A stretch of 64,000 nt of DNA from Gonium pectorale (taxonomy: Eukaryota; Chlorophyta; Chlorophyceae; Chlamydomonadales; Volvocaceae): positions 271,465-335,464 of the forward strand of contig LSYV01000047.1 in NCBI GenBank assembly GCA_001584585.1, read 5' to 3'. The notes beneath the pieces were generated by a model that did no database searches, had not been told where the DNA came from, and saw nothing but the letters and a program-made list of their open reading frames with translations. Shown in pieces: positions 1 to 10,300 of the stretch (the first letter of the stretch is position 1; every line of letters starts with the position of its first letter). Made by a program: the position numbers and the translations under genes.

Positions 1-212
1 GGGCCCACGTTGGAGCGGGCGGGCGGGCATGCACACGGTGTACCGTAACACTGCCGGGTACGCTGGGTACGCAGCAGTTATATGGTTGCGGGGACTTGGG
101 ATTGGCCAGAGACGCAGTTGTCGAGGTCCCTGCCACGTCGTCGGCGGTAAGGCGATGCATTCCAGCTGTGTGAATGTGCATCGCGCCCTGTATTGTACTG
201 TACTGGCCACAG

Positions 213-3200
213 ACGCTGGACCTCGCTCCCAGCCGGCTCGTGGGCACCATCCCGCCCTCCTTCTCGGCCCTCACGGCGCTCACGCGCCTAGCCGTCCCCG
301 CCATGCTGGAGGGGCCGCTGCCGCCGCAGCTGGCCGCCTCCCTGACGCGCATGACGGTCGCCGACCTGCGCCAGCGGGCACTCAACGCCTCCCACCCCGG
401 CCTGTGCGGAGCCTGTCCCGACACCTTTGCAACGTGGACCGCCTCTCCCAGGACCTTCAGTGCCGACTGCACCCCAGGCAGGGACGCCGCCTTTCCGGCC
501 GCGCCCTCCTGCCCCTCCACCAGCAACCTGATCCTGCGCGCGCTGCGACCCGTGTGGGACAGCGGCTTCAGCCCCAGGGCAGCCTGCGACCTGAGCTCCT
601 GGGCGTACGGCGCTGACCCCTGCGCCGGCTGGGCAAAGGTCAACTGCAGCGGCGGCTTCTCGCTCGACCTGAGCGGCTGCGTGGCGCATAACGTCAGCGC
701 CAGCGAGCTGGGTTGGGTGCCGCACCTGGAGCCGGAGCTGGCAAGACTGGAGGGGCAGGTGGCGGCGCCCGTACGGCTGGCATTCCGGGGGGCGGCCCTG
801 CAGGTAGGGAGGCAGGGAGGCCGGGCCTTCTTCTCTGGGTTCACGCACATTTGCGTGCGGCGTGGCGCACGGCAGGCGCACGCCCCCGCGCCCCCGCGCA
901 GCCGCCATCGGAACTGCCCCTGCCCCTCGCAGCCGCAGGAGCCCCGTCGCAGCGGCTCGCACGCCCCCGGTGCCGCGATCTTACTGCGATTGACAACTGG
1001 GCCCGGTTCTACACACTGCATTGATCATCGTTGCGTACTGCAGGGTACCGTGCCGGCGGAGTGGTCGTCCATGGCTTCGCTGCGGGAGGTCGACTTCAGC
1101 CACTTGAGGCCCGCGGAGTCGCCCGTCGACATGGCCGGTGGCATTCCCGGCGCGTGGACAGGTGAGGTTGCAGGCAAGGAGGGAACGGTCGCACGAGTCG
1201 GCTGGAGGCCCCAGCCCCTCATGTCCGCCCCTCCGCTGCACTCAACAGGCGGGCCGCGTGCCCAGGTCGCATACCTCCCCTGGGTGTAACCCAGTCCCAC
1301 ACGCTTCGACTTACAGCCCAATCCCGTACTTTCGTTTGTATCTGCCGCAGGCCTGTCGCTGTCGTCGCTGCGGGCGTCCGGCCGCGGCCTCAGCGGTCCG
1401 CTGCCCGCCCCAACCAGCTCCTGGCAGACGGCGCTGGTGGAGCTGGACTTGTCGTACAATAGGGTACGGCGATGAACCAGTCCTGTGGGCTTTTCTGCGT
1501 GGACTTCTCTGAGATGCTGCCCGGGATGGCTCCCATGTTCCCTACATTTGCAAGGTTGCAATCGCACCCTGACGTTTCCCTCCGGCCCCTCGCGGTCCCG
1601 CCCGTCCGCCGCCTACGTCCGCAGTTCAACGGCAGCCTGCTCGGCGCCTTCCTCACCGGCATGGGCCGCCTGGCGCTGCTTAACGTGTCCCACAACAGCC
1701 TCCAGGGCGAGTGCGCGCGCCGGGTGTGGGCGGTCATGATCCATAGGGGCCTCGCGCTGCGGCGGAGGAGCGCCAGGGGCTCGGCGCAGGGGCTCGGCGC
1801 TGTACTGATGCTCATTGGCCGGTGCTCTGCGCAAAACGGACCAAACTGATTGGTCGCGTACGGAGGCACACGTTCCGCCCCAACAAACATGTGTTAAACT
1901 GCCCGCTAACCACGCTTTTCCGCCCCGGCCCGTCCGCAGTCGCGCTGCAGCCCCTGTCGCCCGCCGCCTACACGACGCTGCAGACGTTGGACGTGTCGTC
2001 CAACATCGTGACAGGTGCAGTGGGGGCCGCCAGGGAGTGGGAGCGGGGGGCGGCTGACCAACACGGCCCGCCTTTCCGAGCACAGCGCGCCACCTCGTGA
2101 ACCCCTCCTCACCCGTGCAAGGTGGCTATTAGGGTTGGGAATTACACCGTAAATCAAAATTCAACCGTAAAATTACGCCACCGTAATTGCGCAATCCGTA
2201 AGACACAGTAGAATTACGGTGGGGTAGGCCCCGAGGAGGACTTACGGTTGCCCTTTTCGAAGCCAAATTTCAATTTCAATTTGTGAGGACCTTACTACAA
2301 CATCTTTTATACCTTTTTATGACATAGCGGGCGCGTTCGTAGCCGTTTCAGCTGCACTACGACCGATAGGCCGCCCAATGATGCCGCGAACGGACCGGCG
2401 CCAACGCCGGCGGCTGCCCGGCCCCTTACCAGCAAGCAACGCTACTCTGCAGTGATGATACGCAACACTTAGCTCTCTAAGGACTGCCGCTGGCCTCCCA
2501 TGCCTCGCGCCATCGGCGAGGAAGGGCTCAGGCACCAAGAGCAGCTGGGTGATGGCCTCCGAGCCCCCCGGTTCATAGCTTCTGGTCTACTGTCATTAAC
2601 TGTACTGTTTTGTTCGGAAAGGCTTTACTTGGCAAGTTCAATGACGGTCAATTGTAGTCCCTACTGTATCGAACAAATGAGGCTTCCTAGAACGTCATTA
2701 TTCTTGATCGGTGATAGCAATGGTCGATGCTGGTCAGTAACTCTTTTTCACGAAGGCATCGGGGGCTGTGGTCAAAGGTTTAAGGCCCTTCCCTTACGGT
2801 TTCGACCGTAAATCGGCGCTCACGGCGGCCGTAATTACTGTTGCGCCGTAAAGGCGTCAAAATGACGGTGCTTCGCGAGGTTTACCGTAATTACTTACGC
2901 CGTAAGACCGTAAGACCGCAACCGTAAGTTCCCAACCCTAGTGGCTATGCACGGTGACGGGCCCATCACTCCACATCGTCCGTCCGCCCTTTCCCCTCCA
3001 CCTTGTCCTTCCCCACAGGCGCCCTCCCCGCCGACTGGCAGCAGTGGAGCTCGCTGGTCAGCCTGGGCGTGAGCGGCACCGCCGTTTCGGGGGCCCTGCC
3101 GGCAGCCTGGTCGCGGCTCAACAGGCTGACGCGGGTGAGAGGCGGCTACGGCATGTGTCGTGCCATGAAGCGATCTGACGGCACGCTGGGCAGAATGGGC

Positions 3201-6200
3201 GCCCAATCGTGGCCCCGCGTGGTCCCGTGACGCACGGCACCTCACCCCAGCCTTGCCCCCTACACGCGCCGATAGGATCTTATTGACTGGTTGCTGAACG
3301 GATCTGGCTTCCCGTGTGCGCCCGCCTCCGCAGCTGGCGCTGGGCTCGCCGGGCCTGCAGGGTCCCCTACCGGCGGAGTGGCGGGGCGGGCCGCTGGCCG
3401 GCCTGTCGGACCTGACCATTGAGGGGACGGGACTCGACGACACAATCGACTGGAGTGTGTTCGGGGTCCAATTGCAGGTGAGGCGGGGAAGGATTGGAGC
3501 ATGCTACTCCTCTGCTCCGGGCTGATGGCGTTGCGAGGATTGCGGAATCACCTGCCCTGGAGCGTCCTGTGCCGTATGTACGGATGTTCGGCATCACTTG
3601 GGGGTCATGGGCAGGGTGACTGACCTGCCCGTCCCCGCACAGCCCCCGGGCCTCACTGCCGTGCCCTTGCCCGCCCTCTGCCGCTGCACTGCACCTCCGC
3701 AGCACCTGCACCTCCGCAGCAACCCCCTGCTCAAGGGCCCGGTGGCCGGCGCCGGATCGCTGACCAACCTGGTCAGCCTGGACCTCTCCAATAACGACCT
3801 GTCGGGCTCCCTGCCGCCCCTCACCTTCAGCAGCAGCCGCAACCTCACGTCGCTGCGGCTGGACGGCAACCGCATATGCGGCAGCGCGCAGCCCGGTACG
3901 GCACCGCGGACGGCCTTCCGCCCCTCCGGCCCCTGGACGCCGCAACCCCTTGCGTGTCGTGCGCGTCTTGCGCGCCGCGCTGTGAGCGCCCTCGGTGGCA
4001 TGCTGCTGCCCAGGTCCCAGTGCTGTAACCCCGGTCCTGCTTGCTGCCCACGACGGACGCGAGCAATCCCCGCACCACCCACGGATGTCACCCCCCGTGT
4101 GGCTGCCCGCCGCTGCAGTCCTCAACCCTTCAAACGGCGCCGTCGCGACGGTCAGCAGCGACCTGCCCCGCGCCTGCCCCGGCGACGTGGCGGGCGCGCT
4201 GCTGCTCATCAAGCCCCTCTGGGACGCGGCGTCCGTCGGCCAGGGCAGCTGCGACCTGTCCAGCTGGGCGGCCGGCTCCACCCCTGCGCTCCGGGCGGCC
4301 CCCAATGGAGCCGAGTGACGTGCAGCGGCAGCGATGTGGTGGGGCTGGACCTGAGCTGCGACCTCACCAGCGTCAGGCCGCCCTTCCCGGAGGGCCTCGC
4401 AGTCATGACCTCGCTGACGAGCCTGCGGGTTAAAGGCGCCTCCGGCTCGCTGCCACCCAGCTTCAGCTCCCTCACCAACCTCGCCAACCTGGACTTGCAG
4501 TCGAACAACATCAACGGGACGCTGCCGGCTGCCTGGAGCCGCATGACCCGGCTGAACTCGCTCATGATGAACAACAACCCCGGCCTGGTCGGCAGCCTTC
4601 CGGCGTCTTGGGGCGCCTTGAGCCGGCTGTTCACGCTTTACATCGGGACGACCGGACTGTCGGGGACCCTGCCTGACGCCTGGAGCGGTCTCGTCGGCCT
4701 GTTTAGCCTGGACCTCAGGTGGGCCATGACGAGCCGTGGGTCCCCAGGGCCGGGCAGGGCCTTGCGACTGGGAAACCGTACAAAGGTGTGGCCTGCAGTG
4801 CGTCGGGCTCAAGGAGGTGGCGTTGGTGACCCCACTGTGCTGCCAACCCGCTCCGCAAAGGGCCCTGTGTCGTGTGCTACCGCTGGCACAGGCAGATCTT
4901 GGTACCACCGTCCCCCGCATCATGTGGGGGCTGCGCCATACCTGTACGGCAGCAGACAGACAGACTTCGTTACAGTACCCCCGACGCTGGGGGACCCGGC
5001 CTGCCACCGGGAAATTACTGCGAAATTACCGGGAAATTACGGCAGCGTGCGCCTCAGGGGCGTGTGCCGGTTCGCCATATATGCGGGCGGATCCGGTGTT
5101 TCCCATCTTGCAAGCATACCTTTGCCGGTTGGAAGAATGGGGATGGCGGTCCTACCAGGGAGGCAGTACAACCGAGTCCGAGTTACATCCACAGTCCCGG
5201 GTTCAGATCCCCGCCGGAGCAATGCGTGTGCGCCCCCCCGGAAAACCAGCGTGCGGTTGACGGTGGTGGGGGATGGGCAATGGTGGTGTCAAGAACTGGC
5301 ACGGGCCACCTTTGGGCCCTGACAGCTGTCGTGTGCTACCGCTGGCACCGGCAGATCTTGGTACCACCGTCCCCCTCATCATGTGGGGGCTGCGCCATAC
5401 CTGTACGGCAGCGTGCGCCTCAGGGGCGTGTGCCGGTTCGCCATATATGCGGGCGGATCCGGCGTTTCCCATCTTGCAAGCATACCTTTGCCGGTTGGAA
5501 GAATGGGGATGAACCTGGCTGGGTAGCCGGCATCCATACGCACGGGAGTCCGTGCGCCAGTTGACTGCTTCGGTCGCTGGGCTATCGAGTCCACAACTTG
5601 AGCCCGGCAAGGAACTGTCCCCGCAGTGCCTCGGCCCGCTTCACTGGTAGCGTGCCCGCCTCGTGGTCGGCGCTCCGCAACCTGGTCAGCCTCGACCTGT
5701 CGTCCAACGCGCTCACCGGGCCCTTGCCGGCCTTCGTCTCGGCGCTGAGCCAGCTGAAGTACCTAATGCTCGGTGATCAGCTACACGACGACGGCAGCGG
5801 CGGCTTCAGCCCTGGTGGGTGGGTGGGTGCCGTGTGGCAGAATCTCGAGGGAGGGCCGGGCCGGGCTGCGGGGCTTTGGGTAAGGATGACAGGGATTCAA
5901 AAGCCTGTGCCAATCCTGCGATTGATTGCCAGTGGTTCATGCCCCGCAGGCCCGCTGCCTGACCTGAGCGCGCTGACGGGCTTGGATACGCTGGACCTGA
6001 TGGACTGCACGGCGGCGGGCGGCCTCACCGGCCCGCTGCCGGACTTGGCCCGACTGAGGTCGCTGAGGTGGCTGCGGCTGCCGGTGCGTTGTCCCCGGGG
6101 CCGTGAGGCAGTGAGGAGGAGCACGAAATCTGGGTTCATTTCGGATTATATAATGTGCTAACGGAGTGATCTGGAGACGATAGGCGTTGACAACGGAGGG

Positions 6201-6973
6201 AGAGGGGTGCAACGCTTGACAACGGAGGGAGAGGGGTGCAACGCTTGACAACGGAGGGAGAGGGGTGCAACGCTTGACGGCAGCGTCGCGGAATGTGTAG
6301 GTTGTGTAATGTTCAGCATCCTTCGCTTCCTTCGCTGTGCCCCCACCCCACCCCGTCATGGCGTCCGTCCTCCCCCGCCGGGCTGCAGGCCGAGGGCCTC
6401 ACCGGCAGCCTGCCCGACAACCTGGCCGGCCTCACGGACCTGGACTGGCTCGAGATCCGGCCGACCCAGCGGCGGACGGGGCTGGTGGCAGCGGGCGTGG
6501 CGGGCCGGCTGCCCTCCTACCTGCCGCCCCAGCTGCGGGTGAGGCAGGCAGGGGCTGCGAGCAAAGGGCGGTGGGCGGTGGGCGGTGGGCCTCCATACCG
6601 GTACTGAAGTGGCGGATGAGGTGGCAGAAGACTGTCCCAAATTCCAGGGCGCGGTGCGCCACGGCACAGTCCACGCCAATAGCAAGCCTTCCCTGCTCCC
6701 GGTCCTCCTCATCGACCTCACCATGCCCACTGATAGCGCGCCGTGCGGTTGCGCCCACTGTCCGTTGCGGCGGGTTCGCAGATTCTTGACCTGAGCTACT
6801 GCTCCTTCGAGGCCGCGCTGCCCGCGACCTGGGGATCGCTCACGGCGCTGCAGGCGCTCAACCTGCGAGGCAACCGGCTGTACGGCACCCTCCCGCCCGA
6901 CTGGGTGCCGGGCGCGGGCGGCAGCCTGGGCCTGCCGGGCATGACGGCGGCCAGCTCCATCCTGCTGGGGTGA
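213..6973 (+). CDS. Secreted-type leucine-rich-repeat protein, 5' partial, frameshifted
   Basis: Exons read as 213-803, 1044-1161, 1351-1463, 1625-1706, 1940-2014, 3019-3134, 3334-3477, 3703-3895, 4119-4718, 5627-5814, 5950-6083, 6389-6538 and 6782-6973 (TGA). The first exon opens in mid-protein after an acceptor, so the start lies left of the window. The product (about 898 aa visible) is mostly plant-type LRRs of the form LxxLxxLDLSxNxLxGxLP, for example around 3760-3860 and 4440-4710. Two cap modules, in 480-690 and 4130-4370, carry PLWD or PVWD, CDLSSW, (D)PC and VxCS like LRRNT_2 domains. The second cap needs one extra base: frame and intron phase both break near 4280. No transmembrane segment or kinase is seen. 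The role is inferred to be extracellular binding or wall structure. Because of the shift it may be a pseudogene or a sequencing error. The TGA overlaps a GTGAGC donor-like site, so continuation is possible but not favoured. Confidence 0.72.
2130..2940. mobile_element. Non-autonomous hAT-like DNA transposon, 811 bp
   Basis: The element starts TAGGGTTGGGAA and ends with the inverse, TTCCCAACCCTA. It is flanked by perfect 8-bp direct repeats GTGGCTAT at 2122-2129 and 2941-2948. An 8-bp target-site duplication with TAGGG-type ends is the hAT signature. Both ends are packed with CCGTAA/TTACGG subterminal repeats. No transposase reading frame is visible, so it would need a transposase supplied in trans. 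It lies wholly inside the intron 2015-3018 of the LRR gene. Without it and one repeat copy, that intron would be about 185 bp, the usual size here. Confidence 0.85.
4868..5512. repeat. Near-identical direct duplication in an LRR intron
   Basis: The block 4868-4953 recurs at 5327-5411, and the block 5041-5147 recurs at 5405-5511, each with only one or two differences. In the second copy the blocks are contiguous. In the first they are separated by about 88 bp containing three spaced GAAATTAC units. Both copies sit in the intron 4719-5626. Between them, near 5205, a GGTTCAGATCC string resembles a tRNA-type B box. Confidence 0.85.
6187..6273. repeat. Minisatellite, 29-bp unit x 3
   Basis: Three head-to-tail perfect copies of a 29-bp unit beginning TTGACAACGGAGGGAGAGG, followed by a partial TTGAC. 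They lie inside an intron of the first LRR gene (6084-6388). Confidence 0.9.
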
Positions 6974-7367
6974 GCGGGTGCTGCGGGCTCTGCGAACAGG
7001 GGCTCGGGAGCGGTACGGTACCGTCTCACGTCTCACGCGTGAAGGGGTGTACGCGCGGTGGAGGGGCGGCGCCTTTAGCGGCGTGCTGCGGCGGGCTGGG
7101 GAGGAGGCGCAAGGCCCCGACAGCACCTGGCGCGCGCGCATGCGCATGCACGCAAGTACGTACGCACACACGCACATACGCACGGACAATGCGTTGATGC
7201 GTTGATGGTGGCACGGGTTGCGGGCATGAGGGGAACAGGCCGACCACGACACCAAGGCAGCAGGATGTGCTTGCGACCTCGGACGAGTAGGCTATATGCA
7301 TCGCAACGTATAGAGAGCCTCCACGAGCACCCCGTCACCGCCGTGTGACGGTGTTTCGATAGTGACG
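6974..7367. other. Intergenic spacer between the two LRR genes
   Basis: This is a 394-bp spacer between the TGA of the first LRR gene and the ATG of the second. It holds an alternating purine-pyrimidine stretch at about 7125-7192 (CGCG, GCATGC and CACACGCACATACGCACG runs). No TGTAA-type poly(A) signal is seen on the + strand. It should contain the promoter of the downstream gene, but no clear TATA box is visible apart from CTATATG near 7291. Confidence 0.5.
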
Positions 7368-10300
7368 ATGCTGGCGATGCGTGTGTCGATTGCTCTGCTC
7401 CTCCTGGTCCATGCTGCCACGGACAGTCCCGAGTACGGCACCGGCGCCCAGCGTCCCTTCTTCATATGCGGCAAGGCGCCCAACGGCGGCGTGTGGCCAG
7501 GCGGCGCCAAGCCGCTCAAGGACGCCATGTACGGAAACGGCGCCGACAACTTTGACTCCTCCGCCAATGCCACGCTGCCCTTGTGCTGGGACTTTGAGGC
7601 CGCGATGGCGCTGCTTGAGATGAAGCCGCTGTGGGACCCGCCCGCTTCGTCGGGCTACGCCAGCGCCTGTGACCTGTCAACCTGGGAGCAGGGCACGGAC
7701 CCGTGCAGCATCGAGGTCGCGTGGGAGCGCGTCGCTTGCAGCTCCGACGGCCTGGCGGTGACGGGCTTGCTCCTGGAGGACTGCGGCCGCCTGCCCGCCG
7801 GCTCCAGCCTGGCGCCGCTGCGGGCGGTGGTGCCGAGCCAGCTGTCCAGACTAGCGGCGCTCAAGACCCTTCGGATGACGGGCACTGAGCTCACGTGAGC
7901 GAGCGAGCGAGCGAAGCACGGGAATCGGGGAGTCAGGGAGTGGCGGAAGTCCCGGCAGTGGCAATGGCGGGGCGCTCAGGTGCCGGGTATGGTCGGGAGG
8001 TATCGAGCTGCACAATCCGCACCCCGCACGTTGGCCCTTCGATAAGGTACGCTGCATTGGTACGGTGTAGGCCGTTGGGGCTGCTGCCCCAGCTGTGTGG
8101 GACCTGGTAATCTCCGTCGCTCCGTTGTCCCGCATGTTGGTGCAAAGCTATGATGCTTCCTCCTGTCACGCGCGCTTCCCGCTCCGCAGGGGCACCATTC
8201 CGGGCGGCCTCTCGGCGCTGAGCGGCCTGGAGGAGCTCACCCTGCGCTCGCTGCCAGGGACGCCCGGCTTCAGCGGCGACCTGCCCGCCTGGCTGTCGAG
8301 CCTGGGCGCGCTGCGCATCGTGGACCTCAGCCACAACAGCCTGCAGCAGGGCAGCTTCGGGCTTGACGCGCTGCCCGCCTCCATCGCCTCCTTCAACGCA
8401 TCGCACAACCGACTCACGTCGCTTGGCTCCCTCACCTCGCAGCGCACGGGATTCCAGAAGCTGGATCTGTCCTCCAACCAGCTGTCCGTGTCCATCGCCT
8501 CGCCGGGAGGCTTCTTCACGGCATCCCATCTCCCGGGCCTGCAGCTGCTCGACCTGTCAGGCAACGTGGCCGTCACCGGGGCTCTCGACCCGGGCTGGAC
8601 GGCGCTGGGCGCGTTGCAGCACCTGGACCTCAGCGGCCTCGGCGGCGCCACGCCCAGTGGGGCGCTCCCGCCGGCTTGGAGCGCCCTCACCTCCCTCACG
8701 CGCCTGGCCGTAGCCAGCGCAGGGCTGACGGGCGGGCTGCCTCCCGGGTACTCGGGTACGTGGGCGCCGCGCTCTTGCTCCGAAGCTGTGCCGCAACGTT
8801 GACATTCTGTCATCCTCTCAGGCGTGAATGGCTGTGATTGGTCGTGCACTACTCCTTTCGCCCGACTCCAGACCCGTTGCTTGTTCCTGAACCTCCACTC
8901 GGCCCGCAGCGCTCACCGGTCTGCGCTTGCTGCACCTCGAGGCCGCGACCACCTCTCCGGGAGGCCTGAGCGGCACCCTCCCCGCCGGCTACTCCTCGCT
9001 GACGGCGCTTCAGTCGCTTCACCTGTCCTCCAACAGCCTGTCGGGGCCGCTGCCCACCGCCTACTCCACCCTCAAACAGCTCACGGCGCTGCTCGTGCAG
9101 CAGAACCTGATGGCGGGCCCGGTGCCCGCCGCCTGGGCGCCCTACTCAGGCGGCATGGTGAACATGGCTGACGGAAACGGAGGGGTGATCAACATCACGG
9201 CCCAGCTCTCGCCCGTCCCAAACATGTGCGGACCGGTCCCACCGGACCTACTGACGGCGGTCGTCAGCTCAGCGCTCCTCAACTGCACGGGCACAGAGCT
9301 CGCGCCGCGGCCGCCGCCACCGCTGCCGCCCAGCCCGCCGGCCGCTCCGATCACCTTCTCCCCGCCGCCGCCGCCTCCACCACCACCACCGGTCGTGCGA
9401 GATCCTCCCCCTCCGCCCCCCCCGCCCCCAGCTTCGCCTCCACCTTCCCCCAGCCCGCCCTCTCCACCGGCACCTTCTCCGCCACCACCTACTCTCCCAC
9501 CCGCGCCACCCCCTTCGCCCCTTCCTCCCAGCCCGCCGCCGCCTCCCTCCCCGGCGCCTCCTACCCCGCCCGCCATCCCACCGCGGCCCTCCCCGCCGCC
9601 TCCCAACCCGCCGTCTGACGGCTTCATCGCCGGCCTGGCCGTCTGGAAGTCCGGCCTGCTCTGCTCCGACAACGCACGCCAGGGCGCTATGGGTCAGTAC
9701 GACACCTTCAACGCGACGCTGGTGAACCCCTCAGGCGGCATCACGTCACTGGCCTTATTCCGGGACGATGAGGTGGCGCCGGCGGCGGTCGTGGCGGTCC
9801 GCGTCTCGCACGGCTCCGTCGCCCGCCTGGTGTCTGGGACCGGCTACGACCCCGCAGGGCCGGCGTTGCGTTCCCAGGAGCTGTCCCTCGCGCAGCGTGC
9901 CCTGGCGTCCGTGGCCGTGTGCTGCAGTGACGTGGGTCTGCTCTCCTCGCTGGCCCTGCGGTTCGCGGACGGCAGCAGCCAGGCGGCGTTCGGGCCCTGC
10001 AGCAACGCCGACGCGGCGGCCTCGGGCGGCGGCGTGGTGGCCGTGCCCGCTGGTGCGGTGCTGGCAGGAGTCAGCGGCGGCTACGGCGCAGTGGTGGGCA
10101 GCGTCCGGCTGCTGTTCGCAGTGGCGACAGGTGCGACAGGCGCACCCACACGCACACGCACACGCGCACCCACACGCACCCACACGCGCAGGGGCGCCTG
10201 CGTCAGCCGGCGCGTGCCTGTGTGTGACCACATTGGAAGAGCACAGCTGGCCCATGGAACGCCGAGTATCACGTCTCGCCCACTACGCTGCCACAAGTCT

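Noticed and set aside
3367..5007. 546-aa minus-strand open frame
   Set aside because: It runs antisense across LRR exons and introns, with Arg/Ala/Gln-rich composition and no motif. It is a GC-bias shadow of the + strand gene.
5190..5215. Possible tRNA gene
   Set aside because: A T-arm-like GGTTCAGATCC is present, but the T stem has a mismatch and no matching acceptor 5' strand, D arm or anticodon arm could be folded. At most it is tRNA-derived repeat sequence.
6900..7400. Fusion of the two LRR genes through the GTGAGC at the 6971 TGA
   Set aside because: The downstream frame starts with a clear signal peptide at 7368, and no acceptor giving the right phase precedes it. Absence of a TGTAA signal between them keeps the idea open but unfavoured.
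9142..9672. Glycine-rich minus-strand frame (GGGGGG runs)
   Set aside because: It is the exact complement of the PPP hinge codons of the + strand protein, not an independent glycine-rich protein.
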